A stretch of DNA of 64,000 bases, taken from assembly GCF_001426945.1 (NCBI RefSeq), contig NZ_LMFS01000001.1:2660609-2724608 (forward strand), written 5' to 3'. Origin of the DNA: Pseudolabrys sp. Root1462. Its GTDB lineage: Bacteria > Pseudomonadota > Alphaproteobacteria > Rhizobiales > Xanthobacteraceae. The notes beneath the pieces are model-generated. The model saw nothing but the letters and a program-made list of their open reading frames with translations. It had not been told where the DNA came from and ran no database searches. The position numbers were made by a program, and so were the translations under genes. Below are positions 33,779 through 41,559 of the stretch, piece after piece (position 1 is the first letter of the stretch; each line of letters begins with the position of its first letter).

Positions 33779-33978
33779 CAGTCCCCTCCGGATTGCTGTT
33801 TGCGAAAGAGTTCGTTGAAGCGCGCCAGCTCGCGCACGAAATCGTCGAAGCGCCGGCTCGCCGCCGCCAGTTCGCGCAAACTGAACCAGGCGAGCGCCGT
33901 GGCCGACAGCGCCCACAGCAGCAGCGCCACGTGCGCGAGATCGCCGCGCGTATTGAAGATCGTGATCAGTTCGTCCAT
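33778..33978 (-). CDS. GTA g3.5-like small membrane protein
   Basis: 66 residues: MDELITIFNTRGDLAHVALLLWALSATALAWFSLRELAAASRRFDDFVRELARFNELFRKQQSGGD. One membrane helix (about 15-33) is followed by a charged coiled segment. Position between portal and prohead protease matches RcGTA g3.5. A minus-strand terminator lies ten bases upstream of its ATG, so expression needs readthrough or a nearby start. Confidence 0.7.
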   Translation of the reverse strand: MDELITIFNTRGDLAHVALLLWALSATALAWFSLRELAAASRRFDDFVRELARFNELFRKQQSGGD

Positions 33979-33987
33979 CGCCGCCCC

Positions 33988-34020
33988 AAAACAAAACCCG
34001 CCGCGGTTTCCCGCGACGGG
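33988..34020 (-). terminator. Rho-independent terminator after the DUF4142 gene
   Basis: On the minus strand a 10-bp stem (CCCGTCGCGG with CCGCGGCGGG, one T-G pair) and GAAA loop are followed by TTTTGTTTT. It lies 48 bases past the DUF4142 stop and just before the g3.5-like start. Confidence 0.85.
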
Positions 34021-34067
34021 TTGAGCTTGTCAGTCCAGTTCCCGCAGGCGCGGGAACGTAGCTGGCG

Positions 34068-34661
34068 TTAGTGCATCTTGCCGCTGCCGCCGGCGCCAGT
34101 GGTGGCCGCCGGCTTGTCGAGCGACTGCGCCATCTGCAGATGCTTCTGCAGGGTCGGCACGGTCTCCTTGGCGAGTTCGGCAAGCGGGCCGGTCTTCTTG
34201 GCTTCGGCCTGATACTTGGAAATGTCCATCTTGTGGTCCATGACCATGTGCTTGGCGAATTCGCGGTCGAACTTCGCGCCCGACAGCTTGGCGAGCTTGT
34301 CGTAGTCGGCCTGCTGCTTGGCGCTCGGTTCGCTCGGCGCCTGCGCGCCCATCTGCTGCGCCATCGCCTGCAGCTTCTTGAGGTGGTCGCCGTGATCCTT
34401 CTGCAAGGTTTCGCCGAAGGTCTTGACGCTGTCGCTCTGGCCCTTCTGCTGGGCGAGTTCGCCCATCTTGACCTCGGTCATGTCGCCCTGCACCGCCTCT
34501 TTGAGGAATGCCTGGTCGGCCTTGCTGGCCTTACCGGCGTTCGCCTGGGTCTGCGCGGCGGTGCCACTGGCGCCGCTCGAATTGGTCTGCGCCTGTGCAG
34601 CGCCGGCGGCGAGCGCGAATACGGCGGCAACGCCGATCGCGAGCATCGGTTTCCTGTTCAT
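34068..34661 (-). CDS. DUF4142 periplasmic protein
   Basis: 197 residues with signal peptide (1-24, GAAQAQ). The mature protein is the four-helix ferritin-like DUF4142 domain: ADQAFLKEAVQGDMTEVKMGELAQQKGQSDSVKTFGETLQKDHGDHLKKLQAMAQ...FDREFAKHMVMDHKMDISKYQ. Periplasmic or outer-membrane associated, often linked to stress tolerance; biochemical role unknown. Inserted between portal and g3.5 with its own terminator. Confidence 0.92.
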   Translation of the reverse strand: MNRKPMLAIGVAAVFALAAGAAQAQTNSSGASGTAAQTQANAGKASKADQAFLKEAVQGDMTEVKMGELAQQKGQSDSVKTFGETLQKDHGDHLKKLQAMAQQMGAQAPSEPSAKQQADYDKLAKLSGAKFDREFAKHMVMDHKMDISKYQAEAKKTGPLAELAKETVPTLQKHLQMAQSLDKPAATTGAGGSGKMH

Positions 34662-34768
34662 GATCTACCTCGGTTCCATGGAATGGTTCGGCTCGGCGCA
34701 CCGTGTGCGCGCAAAGCTCTACCCATAGAACGGCGCCGCAGGGCTGGTTGTTCCTGTTCCGCTTCGTC

Positions 34769-35953
34769 TTACGACATTAAAACGTCTCCACCTTCGATCG
34801 CGCCATAGCCGGTGGCGGCGCGTTTCTCGTTGACGCTGAGGAAGGGCGCCTTGGTGACGCGCTCCCACAGTGCGCTGCGGTCGGCGCTCAGCGCCTCGAT
34901 GCGATCGGTGTCGACGGCGAGCGTCAGCGGCGCGGTGCCGAAGCCCGGCGCCAGCCATTGCGCCAGCGCGGCGCCGATACGGTTAGCCAGCGGCAGCACG
35001 CTCTGCCGGTAGAACACCCGGTTGGCTTCCGCATAATTCGAGTAGGTGTTGTCGCCAGGGATCGCGAGCAGCATCGGCGGCACGCCGAAGGCCAGCGCGA
35101 TCTCGCGCGCCGCCGAGTGCTTGGCCTCCATGAAATCCATGTCCTTCGGCGACAGCGACATCGCCTTCCAGTCGAGGCCGCCCTCGAGCACCAAAGGCCG
35201 CCCGGCATTGGCCGCGCCCTGGTAATTCTCCGACAGTTCGGTCTTCAGCCGTTCGAACTGCGCGTCCGACAGCACCGTGCCGTCGGCGCCGGCATAGACC
35301 AGCGCGCCGGAGGGCCGCGCCGCATTGTCGAGCAGCGCCTTGTTCCAGCCGGCCGCGGCGTTATGGGTATCGACCGCGGTCGCCGCCGCTTCCAGCGGGC
35401 TGAGGCCGTAATAGTCGTCGAGCGGATTGAACAAGGTCAGGTGCAGGATCGGCGGCGGGGCCCCCTCCTGCGCAAAGCGCACCGTCTGTCCCGTCACGGT
35501 GTAGTCGAACGCCGCCGGCCAGCCTTTCGGTCCCGGCACCACTTTCATGCGGTCGGGCCGCAGCGCGTAGAGTTCGCGCGGGGCGCCCTCGCCGCCGGCC
35601 CGCACCGCTTCGACATAGGCATTGCCGGACAGCATCAGATGGACGGCGATGGCCTCGAGAAAGCCGGGACCGTCCTGGCGCGGATTGGGCCGCGTCAGCA
35701 GATCGATCAACGGATGCGCGGTCAGCTCCTCGGCGCCGTCATGCAACACGAACGCTACGCCGCCGACCGCTTCCGCGGTCAGCCGCACCGCGCGATGCAC
35801 GATGGCGTTGCGGGTATAACCCTCGCGGGCGAGCGAGGCGTAATCGCGCGGTGTCCAGCGGGCGCGGCCGCCGCTCTCCAGCGCGATCAGCCGGCCGATG
35901 CGCGTTGTCTTCTGCTCCGCGGGGCGAAGCAGTCTCTTCATGGTGTCGAGCAT
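34769..35953 (-). CDS. GTA g3 portal protein, HK97 family
   Basis: 394 residues. Portal signatures: ARWTPRDYASLAREGYTRNAIVHRAVRLTAEAVGG, GNAYVEAVR, HLTLFNPLDDYYGLSPLEAAA, EAKHSAAREIALAFGVPPMLLAIPGDNTYSNYAEANRVFYRQSVLPL. Forms the dodecameric DNA gate at the capsid vertex. The ATG at 35953 directly abuts the T-run of an upstream terminator and has no clear ribosome binding site; Met5 (35941) is an alternative. Confidence 0.95.
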   Translation of the reverse strand: MLDTMKRLLRPAEQKTTRIGRLIALESGGRARWTPRDYASLAREGYTRNAIVHRAVRLTAEAVGGVAFVLHDGAEELTAHPLIDLLTRPNPRQDGPGFLEAIAVHLMLSGNAYVEAVRAGGEGAPRELYALRPDRMKVVPGPKGWPAAFDYTVTGQTVRFAQEGAPPPILHLTLFNPLDDYYGLSPLEAAATAVDTHNAAAGWNKALLDNAARPSGALVYAGADGTVLSDAQFERLKTELSENYQGAANAGRPLVLEGGLDWKAMSLSPKDMDFMEAKHSAAREIALAFGVPPMLLAIPGDNTYSNYAEANRVFYRQSVLPLANRIGAALAQWLAPGFGTAPLTLAVDTDRIEALSADRSALWERVTKAPFLSVNEKRAATGYGAIEGGDVLMS

Positions 35954-35982
35954 AAAAAAAAGCCCGCCGGTGAAGGCGGGCT
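35954..35982 (-). terminator. Rho-independent terminator ahead of the portal gene
   Basis: On the minus strand GCCCGCC/GGCGGGC arms (35975-35981 and 35962-35968) are followed by a run of seven to eight T. It lies 32 bases past the stop of the secreted protein at 36015 and touches the portal start codon, so transcripts from the terminase side would mostly end here. Confidence 0.85.
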
Positions 35983-36014
35983 CCTCTTCTTGGTGATGCG
36001 GGTCGCGTCAGGCG

Positions 36015-36743
36015 TCAGTTGGCCGCGTAGTTCGAGGCGTGCGGATTGACGATGGCATAGCCCGCGATCGAGCGAACATGCTGACGGGTCTTGCCGCCGC
36101 CGGAATTGCCGTCGTGGACCAGCCACTCGTTGCCGCTGACCTGGTTGATCAGCACGAAGACATGACCCGAACGCGCCGCGACCATGCCGGGTCCCGGCGA
36201 AGTCCGCGGGAACTTGCGCACCCAGTTGGCGGCAAGATTGAGCTCCGGCTTGATGCTGCCGAACACGTAGAGCGATGCCTCGCAGCCGCAGAAGCGGTGC
36301 GGACATCCCGACGGACGGCTGCCCAGGATCACGCCGTTGCCATTGGCATCGACAGTGCGCGTTCTGCCAGGCGTGGCGTTGCCCTGCGTGTCCACGTTTG
36401 CCGCGGTCGCCTGCGCGGCCGTTGCATTATCCGTGCAACCTTGAACGCCGCAGGTGACTTGCGCCCGAGCCTGCGCCCGGGAATGCCGGGTGCGATGCCC
36501 GCGGCGCGCGGGCGTTTCACGAACTTCGGCGGTTCTCCGCTCCAGGCCGGGCGAAGCTTGCGCGGCCATCGGGTTATCTGAACAACCACGTGCGTCGCAG
36601 ACAACCTGCGCTGACGCTTGCGTGTGGTGGCGATGTTTCGGTCTGGCGTCGGCGCTCGTCGCCGCCGCCGAAATCGAAGCGATCGTCAAGATCGCGAGTG
36701 CAGCTCGTTTCAATATTCTGATCACCTGTCTTGAAAGCGGCAT
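36015..36743 (-). CDS. Secreted protein with duplicated VxCxxxGCxDN motif
   Basis: 242 residues from the ATG at 36743. Signal peptide: LKRAALAILTIASISAAATSADA. Two copies of a short Cys motif occur (QVVCDARGCSDN and QVTCGVQGCTDN) in an Ala/Arg-rich region, then a conserved C-terminal domain (SGCPHRFCGCEASLYVFGSIKPELNLAANWVRKFPRTSP...GHVFVLINQVSGNEWLVHDGN...HVRSIAGYAIVNPH). The final region has a CHAP-like flavour (Cys, then His/Asn) but I cannot claim catalysis. Own upstream region and terminator, inserted between g2 and g3. Confidence 0.75.
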   Translation of the reverse strand: MPLSRQVIRILKRAALAILTIASISAAATSADARPKHRHHTQASAQVVCDARGCSDNPMAAQASPGLERRTAEVRETPARRGHRTRHSRAQARAQVTCGVQGCTDNATAAQATAANVDTQGNATPGRTRTVDANGNGVILGSRPSGCPHRFCGCEASLYVFGSIKPELNLAANWVRKFPRTSPGPGMVAARSGHVFVLINQVSGNEWLVHDGNSGGGKTRQHVRSIAGYAIVNPHASNYAAN

Positions 36744-37232
36744 TGACGCCGCAGATGAAGGAAGCGGCGTTAACGAGTGCCGCACCGTGGGTAGATGCCC
36801 CCTCCACCGTTTCAATGTGACCAAACAATGACAAGCTAAAGCGCGGCTTAAGCTTAAGTCCGGCGGCCGAGACCGCGTTTTTAACAATTGTGTCCCAGGA
36901 TTAAACAACACGAATAAACAACTCGCCGGATTCGCCGGATTTACAGGGTCATTTCGCGCATTACGCGACACATTGTTGCCGTTATCGGCCCCGCACGGCC
37001 ATATTCATTGCCGAGCGCGCCTTGTGACAAAATACGCATAGCTGAATTGATAATGCGATCCACGGCGCGATTTGAATCGCTATGGTGGTAATCGCCGCGC
37101 TTCACACGTCATGCGAAGAGGCGCGCTGGAGATATTTCACGTCCCGCGCAGTGAACATCTGTAACGGCGAGAATGAGCGACCGTATCGCCCATCGAAACG
37201 CGCCGTTAGCCTCAGCTTTCGTGTTCGGCACT
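36744..37232. other. Intergenic region between terminase and secreted-protein gene
   Basis: About 490 bases without a supportable gene, AT-richer than the surroundings. It includes a 12-bp palindrome CTTAAGCTTAAG (36847-36858) and probably the promoter for the 36015-36743 gene. Small open frames here are short and lack family signals. Confidence 0.5.
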
Positions 37233-38534
37233 TTACAAACTTCGTATCCGCGGCTCGGCGCGCGCCGCGAAGGTCAGCGCGCTCACGGCCCAGACCAGCG
37301 CGTCGAGACGATCCGGTGAGCGCCCCGACGACAGACCTTCGATGCCGAAGTCGCACATCTCGTCCTCGAGCGCCGGAAACGCGCCGACATGGCGGACGCG
37401 GCCCTGCTCATAGAGCTGCGACACCGGCTCGGCGCGATGATACTTGCCGCGCGTCGCGCGCTTCATCACCACCGGCACCTCGCGGTCGGCCTCCTTGATC
37501 ACCGCCGCCACCATGTCGCCGCCCTGGTTGACTTCGGCGATCAGGCAGTCGGCCTGCAATCTTCGCCACAGCGCCACCGCCTTCATCGCCCAGGCCTGCG
37601 GTGTCAGCCCGGTGACGCTGGCATCCTCGATGACATAGATCGTGCCGTCGGCGGCGCGGCCGGCGGCCACCATGCCGCAGGCGTCGGCGCCTTTCTTGGC
37701 GGACGCCGGCGGATCGATCGCGACGACGATGCGCGTGAGTGGCGGCGCCGCCGCGACGCGGCAGCTCTCCAGCCCGGCGCGCGTCCATAGCGCGTCGGCG
37801 CGTTCCTCGATGATCTCGCCGTCGAGCTCCTGGCGGCCGAGCCGCGTGCCGCCATAGCGCGTCAGCACCTGCTCGACGAAGGACGGCGCCAGATTGAAGG
37901 CGTTGGCGACGGTCCCGGCGCGCGTCAGCGCCGTGCCCGGATCGGCGATCAGTTTCTTGATGAGTGCGATCGGCCGCGGCGTGGTGGTGATCACCTGCCG
38001 CGGCCGCGCGCCAAGGCGCAGTCCGAACTGCAGCATGTCAAAGGTTGCTTCGGCATGACGCCACTTGGCGAGCTCGTCGCACCACGCGGCGGAAAATTGC
38101 GGACCGCGCAGGCCTTCGTAATTCTCCGCCGAGAAGATTTCCGCGATCGCGCCGTTCTTCCATGCGAGACGACGCAACGTCGGTTGCCACTGCGGCCGCT
38201 CCCAGCTCGGGTGCACGCTGAGCAGGCCGGAGACGCCCTCCACCATCACGGTGCGCACGTCGTGCTCGGTTTCGCCGACCAGCGCGATGCGCGCGCCTCG
38301 ATCGTTGCAGGCGACGTGCCGCACCCACTCGGCGCCGGCGCGCGTCTTGCCGGCGCCGCGGCCGCCGAGAATGAGCCAGCTCGACCACGGCGCGCCGTTG
38401 TTGCCGGCCTCCGGCGTGCGTTGATGCGCCAGCGCGTAGATGCCGAAGTCAGTCCTCAGCTTCTCGAGCCCGCGGCCGCTCAGCTTCCCGAACAGGCTGC
38501 TCAGATTGCTGTGCAGCTCCGCCTCGCCGTTCAT
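37233..38534 (-). CDS. GTA g2 large terminase subunit (TerL)
   Basis: 433 residues from the ATG at 38534; starts at 38603 or 38615 would deepen the overlap with the upstream gene. The ATPase domain has Walker A LGGRGAGKTRAGAEW, Walker B SAAWCDELAKW and coupling TTTPRP. The C-terminal RNase H-like nuclease has IVVAIDPPASAKKGADACG, IYVIEDASVTG, DCLIAEVNQGGD and DRLDALVWA. Drives headful DNA packaging. 490 bases separate its stop from the next gene, unlike the tight RcGTA g2-g3 junction. Confidence 0.95.
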   Translation of the reverse strand: MNGEAELHSNLSSLFGKLSGRGLEKLRTDFGIYALAHQRTPEAGNNGAPWSSWLILGGRGAGKTRAGAEWVRHVACNDRGARIALVGETEHDVRTVMVEGVSGLLSVHPSWERPQWQPTLRRLAWKNGAIAEIFSAENYEGLRGPQFSAAWCDELAKWRHAEATFDMLQFGLRLGARPRQVITTTPRPIALIKKLIADPGTALTRAGTVANAFNLAPSFVEQVLTRYGGTRLGRQELDGEIIEERADALWTRAGLESCRVAAAPPLTRIVVAIDPPASAKKGADACGMVAAGRAADGTIYVIEDASVTGLTPQAWAMKAVALWRRLQADCLIAEVNQGGDMVAAVIKEADREVPVVMKRATRGKYHRAEPVSQLYEQGRVRHVGAFPALEDEMCDFGIEGLSSGRSPDRLDALVWAVSALTFAARAEPRIRSL

Positions 38535-39096
38535 CGAGAACTGCTCGAAGTGCGCGTGCAAGCTCGCAACGGAACTGTTCGACGTCGTAGGGGAAAGGCT
38601 CATCGGCGCTGTCATCGGGCTTGTTGTCGCGTTCGTGCGGCTGGATCAGATCGTGGGTGTCGCGCAGCGAGCGCGATACGGCGGCGATGGCGCGGGCGCT
38701 CTCCCCGAGCTGCGATTGTTCGGCGACCAGTCTGTTGATGTGGTTGATGGCATCGAGCTGCCCGCCGATCGTCTGCTGCAGCTTCTGCGCCAGCAGCAGG
38801 CGCTGCGCGTCGGTGGCGGGTGGCGGGACCGGCTCGATGGGCGCGCGCGGCTGATCGGCCGGCGCGGTCGGCATGGCGATGAGCGCCGCCGCGCCGGCTT
38901 CGCTGATCGCGCGGGCAAAGTGGCCTGCCGCCTTCTTGGCGCGGCGGCCGCGCCAGCCCTCGCGGCGCGAGATCCGGTAGAAGTGGGTCGTCGAGATGCC
39001 CATCATCAGGGCGATGTCCGCAACCGGCGCCAGCGTCTGCTCGTAGAGCCGCTTGGCCTCGGCCAGCACTTCGGAAGAAATCTGACTGTCCGCCAT
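38449..39096 (-). CDS. Small terminase-like HTH protein (GTA g1 position)
   Basis: 215 residues. N-terminal helix-turn-helix: LAEAKRLYEQTLAPVADIALMMGISTTHFYRISRREGWRGRRAKK. A Pro/Ala linker and a helical C-terminal part (QRLLLAQKLQQTIGGQLDAINHINRLVAEQSQLGESARAIAAVSRSLRDTHDLI, ERDNKPDDS) follow. Layout and position directly before TerL fit the small terminase. The ATG is preceded by GGGGGAGGG and lies 15 bases after a terminator. Its 3' end overlaps terL by 86 bases. A related HTH gene is at 48032-48889. Confidence 0.8.
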   Translation of the reverse strand: MADSQISSEVLAEAKRLYEQTLAPVADIALMMGISTTHFYRISRREGWRGRRAKKAAGHFARAISEAGAAALIAMPTAPADQPRAPIEPVPPPATDAQRLLLAQKLQQTIGGQLDAINHINRLVAEQSQLGESARAIAAVSRSLRDTHDLIQPHERDNKPDDSADEPFPYDVEQFRCELARALRAVLDERRGGAAQQSEQPVREAERPRAREAED

Positions 39097-39111
39097 GCGC
39101 CCTCCCCCAAT

Positions 39112-39140
39112 AAAAAACGCGCCGGCGGAACCGGCGCGTT
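39112..39140 (-). terminator. Rho-independent terminator just upstream of the terminase genes
   Basis: On the minus strand perfect 10-bp arms AACGCGCCGG/CCGGCGCGTT (39131-39140 and 39116-39125) with a 5-base loop are followed by a T-run (39112-39117). It ends the 49-aa gene transcript 15 bases before the TerS-like start, so GTA transcription must begin inside or after it, or read through. Confidence 0.88.
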
Positions 39141-39183
39141 CGTAAAACTCGAGATGTCGCGGGCTGCCTGCGGCAGCCGTGCG

Positions 39184-39333
39184 TCAGTGGAAGAAGTAGA
39201 GGAACACGATCGCGAACAACACCGCGACGCCGAACAGGCTCAACCCCAGCACCATGCGCACGTTATGGCCGGTGGCGCCGGCCCGCGCTTCTGTCGCAGT
39301 TTGCACGACGTGATCATTCTCGCGTACGGCCAT
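39184..39333 (-). CDS. Small single-pass membrane protein, 49 aa
   Basis: From the ATG at 39333 preceded by GGAGAG: MAVRENDHVVQTATEARAGATGHNVRMVLGLSLFGVAVLFAIVFLYFFH. Soluble N-terminal half, one C-terminal membrane helix (about 28-47). A good sigma70 promoter lies 150 bases upstream (39485-39513) and a terminator follows, so it is a single-gene unit. Conserved type of small protein in rhizobia; function unknown. Confidence 0.75.
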   Translation of the reverse strand: MAVRENDHVVQTATEARAGATGHNVRMVLGLSLFGVAVLFAIVFLYFFH

Positions 39334-39484
39334 GCTGTCTCTCCAAACCTTGATCAAAACCTTGATCGATGTCGTCCGCCGCATGGGGGCGGCAGTTCCC
39401 GGGATCAACGCGAGGCGGCGATGGCTGTTCCATGCCCAGAGCCGGAACCGCTTCTCTCCGCCCGCAGGTGTGGAGCATGCCCGG

Positions 39485-39513
39485 AACATAGCCGAGCAGC
39501 GTCACGCTGTCAA
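39485..39513 (-). promoter_or_regulatory. Sigma70-type promoter with 13-bp palindrome in the spacer
   Basis: On the minus strand TTGACA (39508-39513), a 17-base spacer and TATGTT (39485-39490). The spacer and -35 edge contain the perfect palindrome CAGCGT-C-ACGCTG (39497-39509), a candidate operator. A 21-base segment covering this palindrome and the -35 box recurs exactly at 48943-48963. It drives the 49-aa gene and possibly the terminase genes by readthrough. Confidence 0.7.
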
Positions 39514-39683
39514 GCATGTATTCCTAGGTTTTTTAACTTTCCTATCGGCGCGAAAAAGACGAGCCGGCACGGGCGGTTAGATGCGTTTGCGCGCGCTCGC
39601 GAAGCCCCGGCGCCCAAAATTTTTCAAAAATAATCGGCAAAAAATTTTTCGCCGCCCGCCCGCGCGGCGTGCCGGCACGCCGC
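39514..39683. other. AT-rich tract upstream of the GTA head
   Basis: No supportable gene. Two copies of AAAATTTTTC at 39616-39625 and 39641-39650, 25 bases apart, stand out in this GC-rich genome and could bind MucR/Ros-type or other AT-rich-specific proteins. Remaining bases show nothing further. Confidence 0.4.
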
Positions 39684-39809
39684 CTATTGCACGCGGTCGC
39701 TGCGGCATGACTTCGGCCCGTCATCCCAGATCCAGCCGCATTTGGTGCAGCCGCCGAGCGACAGGCCGAGCAGGACGAGGCACGAGATCGCGAAAAGCCG
39801 GTGCGTCAT
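39684..39809 (-). CDS. Very small lipoprotein, 41 aa
   Basis: ATG at 39809: MTHRLFAISCLVLLGLSLGG then Cys21 (lipobox LGGC), then TKCGWIWDDGPKSCRSDRVQ and TAG. A lipoprotein signal makes up half of the protein; the mature 21 residues contain three cysteines including the lipidated one and a CGWIWDD core. Small lipoproteins with a CGWIWDD core are widespread in Bradyrhizobium-type genomes. Function unknown. Confidence 0.7.
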   Translation of the reverse strand: MTHRLFAISCLVLLGLSLGGCTKCGWIWDDGPKSCRSDRVQ

Positions 39810-39980
39810 GGCCGCAGCCTAGTCGATCCCGCCGCCCGCGCCTAGCCGCGCCGCCGGGCCGGCCCGGCCCCGCCGCCAGGCCATGTCCTGCGGCCGAACT
39901 TCATTCAAATACGCTGGAACCGCTTAAATCCCCTTCAGTAAACGGCCGCTAAGCTTGTCTTATTCCCTCTGGGTAGGCTG

Positions 39981-40253
39981 ATGCTTCGACCGAAACTCAA
40001 AGAACGGCGCAAGACGCCGCGCCACGCCATCAACCGTGTCGCGCAATTTCACACCGGGCCCGGCGCGCTGCCGCGCTCCTGCATGATCACCGACATCTCC
40101 GATAGCGGCGCCCGGCTCTATTGCGACAGCACGATGCCGGACACGTTCCTGCTGTCGCTGTCCGGCGACGGCATCGATACGCGGCGCGAGTGCCGCGTGG
40201 TCTGGCGCCTCGGCGGCGAACTCGGCGTCGAATTCGTGCGGCCGCAGCTCTGA
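39981..40253 (+). CDS. PilZ-domain protein
   Basis: 90 residues, a stand-alone PilZ domain. The c-di-GMP-binding arginine motif is RRKTPRHAINR near the N terminus and the second motif is ITDISDSGARL (D/NxSxxG). It would couple c-di-GMP to motility, polysaccharide or other outputs. Single gene with no partner visible. Confidence 0.88.
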   Translation: MLRPKLKERRKTPRHAINRVAQFHTGPGALPRSCMITDISDSGARLYCDSTMPDTFLLSLSGDGIDTRRECRVVWRLGGELGVEFVRPQL

Positions 40254-40324
40254 GGCCGCCTTCCCTCGCCGGTTATTGACCTCGCGCAACACCCGCGGCG
40301 GCGGATGTCGTTACCTTGCGCGTC

Positions 40325-41545
40325 ATGTCGATCGCCGCACCCCGCCCCGAACTGCGCCGCCGCCTCGGCCTGCCGCTGCTGACGCTGTACGGCGTCGGCA
40401 TCACCATCGGCGCCGGCATCTATGTGCTGATCGGCGCCGTCGCCGGCCATGCCGGGCGCGCGGCGCCGTGGTCTTTCGTCATCGCCGGCCTCGCCATGGC
40501 CTTCACCGTCGGTTCCTATGCCGAGCTCGCCACGCGCTATCCGGTCAGCGCCGGCGAAGCCGCCTATGTGCGCGCCGCCTTCAATTCGCGCCTCGCCTCC
40601 ACGCTCATCGGTCTGCTGACGATCGTGATCGGCATCATCTCGTCGGCGACCGTATCGCTCGGCGCCGCCGGCTATATCGGCCAATTCATCGACTGGCCGC
40701 GCGGCGTCATCGCCGCCGCGGTGGTGATCGTGCTCGGCGCCGTCGCGGCCTGGGGCATTCTGGAATCGGTGCTGCTCGCCAGTCTGTTCACGCTGATCGA
40801 AGCCGGCGGCCTCGTCATCATCGTCGCTGCCGCGATTTACGGCGGCGTGCCGTTCCTCGACACGCTCATCGAAATGCCACCGCTTGCGCCGCAGGCCTGG
40901 TCCGGCGTGTTCTATGCCAGCCTGCTCGCCTTCTTCGCCTTCATCGGCTTTGAGGATCTCGCCAATGTGGTTGAGGAAGCAAAAGCCCCGGAACGCACCA
41001 TTCCCCGCGCCATGATACTGACGCTGGCGATCTCGACGACGCTCTATCTCGCGGTCGCCGCCATCGCCGTCACCGCCGTGGCGCCGGCCGAGCTGGCGCA
41101 TTCGACGGCGCCGCTGAGCCTGGTGTTTCGCGCCGTCGCCGGCCTCAGCCCGGCCACCATCACGGTGATCGCCATCGTCGCGACGCTCAACACCATCCTG
41201 GCGCAGATGACGATGGCCGCGCGCGTCGTCTATGGCATGGCGCGCCAGGGCGATCTGCCGCGTTTCGCCGGCCGCGTGCATGCCAAGACGGCGACGCCGG
41301 TCCTGGCCACCGCGTTCATCGTCGCCGCCACCATCGCGCTGGCGCTGACGGTGCCGTTCGAGCGGCTGGCCGAGAGCACCTCGCTCGCCACGCTCGCGGT
41401 GTTTGCTTCGGTCAATCTGTCGCTGCTGCGCGTGCGCCACCGGCGCATGCGCGCGCCGGGCCCGCATGTGCGCGTGCCGCTGTGGATGCCGGTGGCCGGA
41501 TTGGTCAGTTGTTTAGCGATGATGGCGGCCGTGCTGCTCGGCTAG
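40325..41545 (+). CDS. APC-family amino acid permease
   Basis: 406 residues, about 11-12 membrane helices. The APC consensus is at helix 1 (LGLPLLTLYGVGITIGAGIYVLIGAVAGHAG) and later FYASLLAFFAFIGFEDLANVVEEAKAPERTIPRAM. Probable amino acid or polyamine uptake or exchange; substrate unknown. ATG at 40325 chosen over an in-frame TTG nine bases upstream. Confidence 0.92.
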   Translation: MSIAAPRPELRRRLGLPLLTLYGVGITIGAGIYVLIGAVAGHAGRAAPWSFVIAGLAMAFTVGSYAELATRYPVSAGEAAYVRAAFNSRLASTLIGLLTIVIGIISSATVSLGAAGYIGQFIDWPRGVIAAAVVIVLGAVAAWGILESVLLASLFTLIEAGGLVIIVAAAIYGGVPFLDTLIEMPPLAPQAWSGVFYASLLAFFAFIGFEDLANVVEEAKAPERTIPRAMILTLAISTTLYLAVAAIAVTAVAPAELAHSTAPLSLVFRAVAGLSPATITVIAIVATLNTILAQMTMAARVVYGMARQGDLPRFAGRVHAKTATPVLATAFIVAATIALALTVPFERLAESTSLATLAVFASVNLSLLRVRHRRMRAPGPHVRVPLWMPVAGLVSCLAMMAAVLLG

Positions 41546-41559
41546 CAGCATTAAGGCGC

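Larger units (their letters stand above)
14624..39096 (-). mobile_element. Gene transfer agent (RcGTA-like) structural cluster with inserted cargo genes
   Basis: Minus-strand order is TerS-like, TerL, portal, g3.5-like, prohead protease, capsid, g6, g7, g8, g9, g10, g10.1, g11, g12, g13, g14, g15, then DUF2793 protein, GH108 endolysin, small membrane protein and 3TM holin. This is the synteny of Rhodobacter capsulatus RcGTA, which packages random host DNA. No integrase, phage repressor, replication gene or attachment repeat is visible, which argues against an ordinary prophage. All structural genes are open. Non-GTA genes sit at four junctions, all in the head half (35954-36743, 34068-34661, 29524-32769, 26132-27915). 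Confidence 0.9.

Noticed and set aside
14624-39096. Ordinary integrated prophage
   Set aside because: No integrase, repressor, replication genes or attachment repeats; gene order, small tape measure and g10/g10.1/g12-g15 families match RcGTA-type gene transfer agents.
39542-39724. 60-codon minus-strand frame beside the small lipoprotein
   Set aside because: Overlaps the lipoprotein gene in another frame and crosses an AT-rich tract; no ribosome binding site or family.
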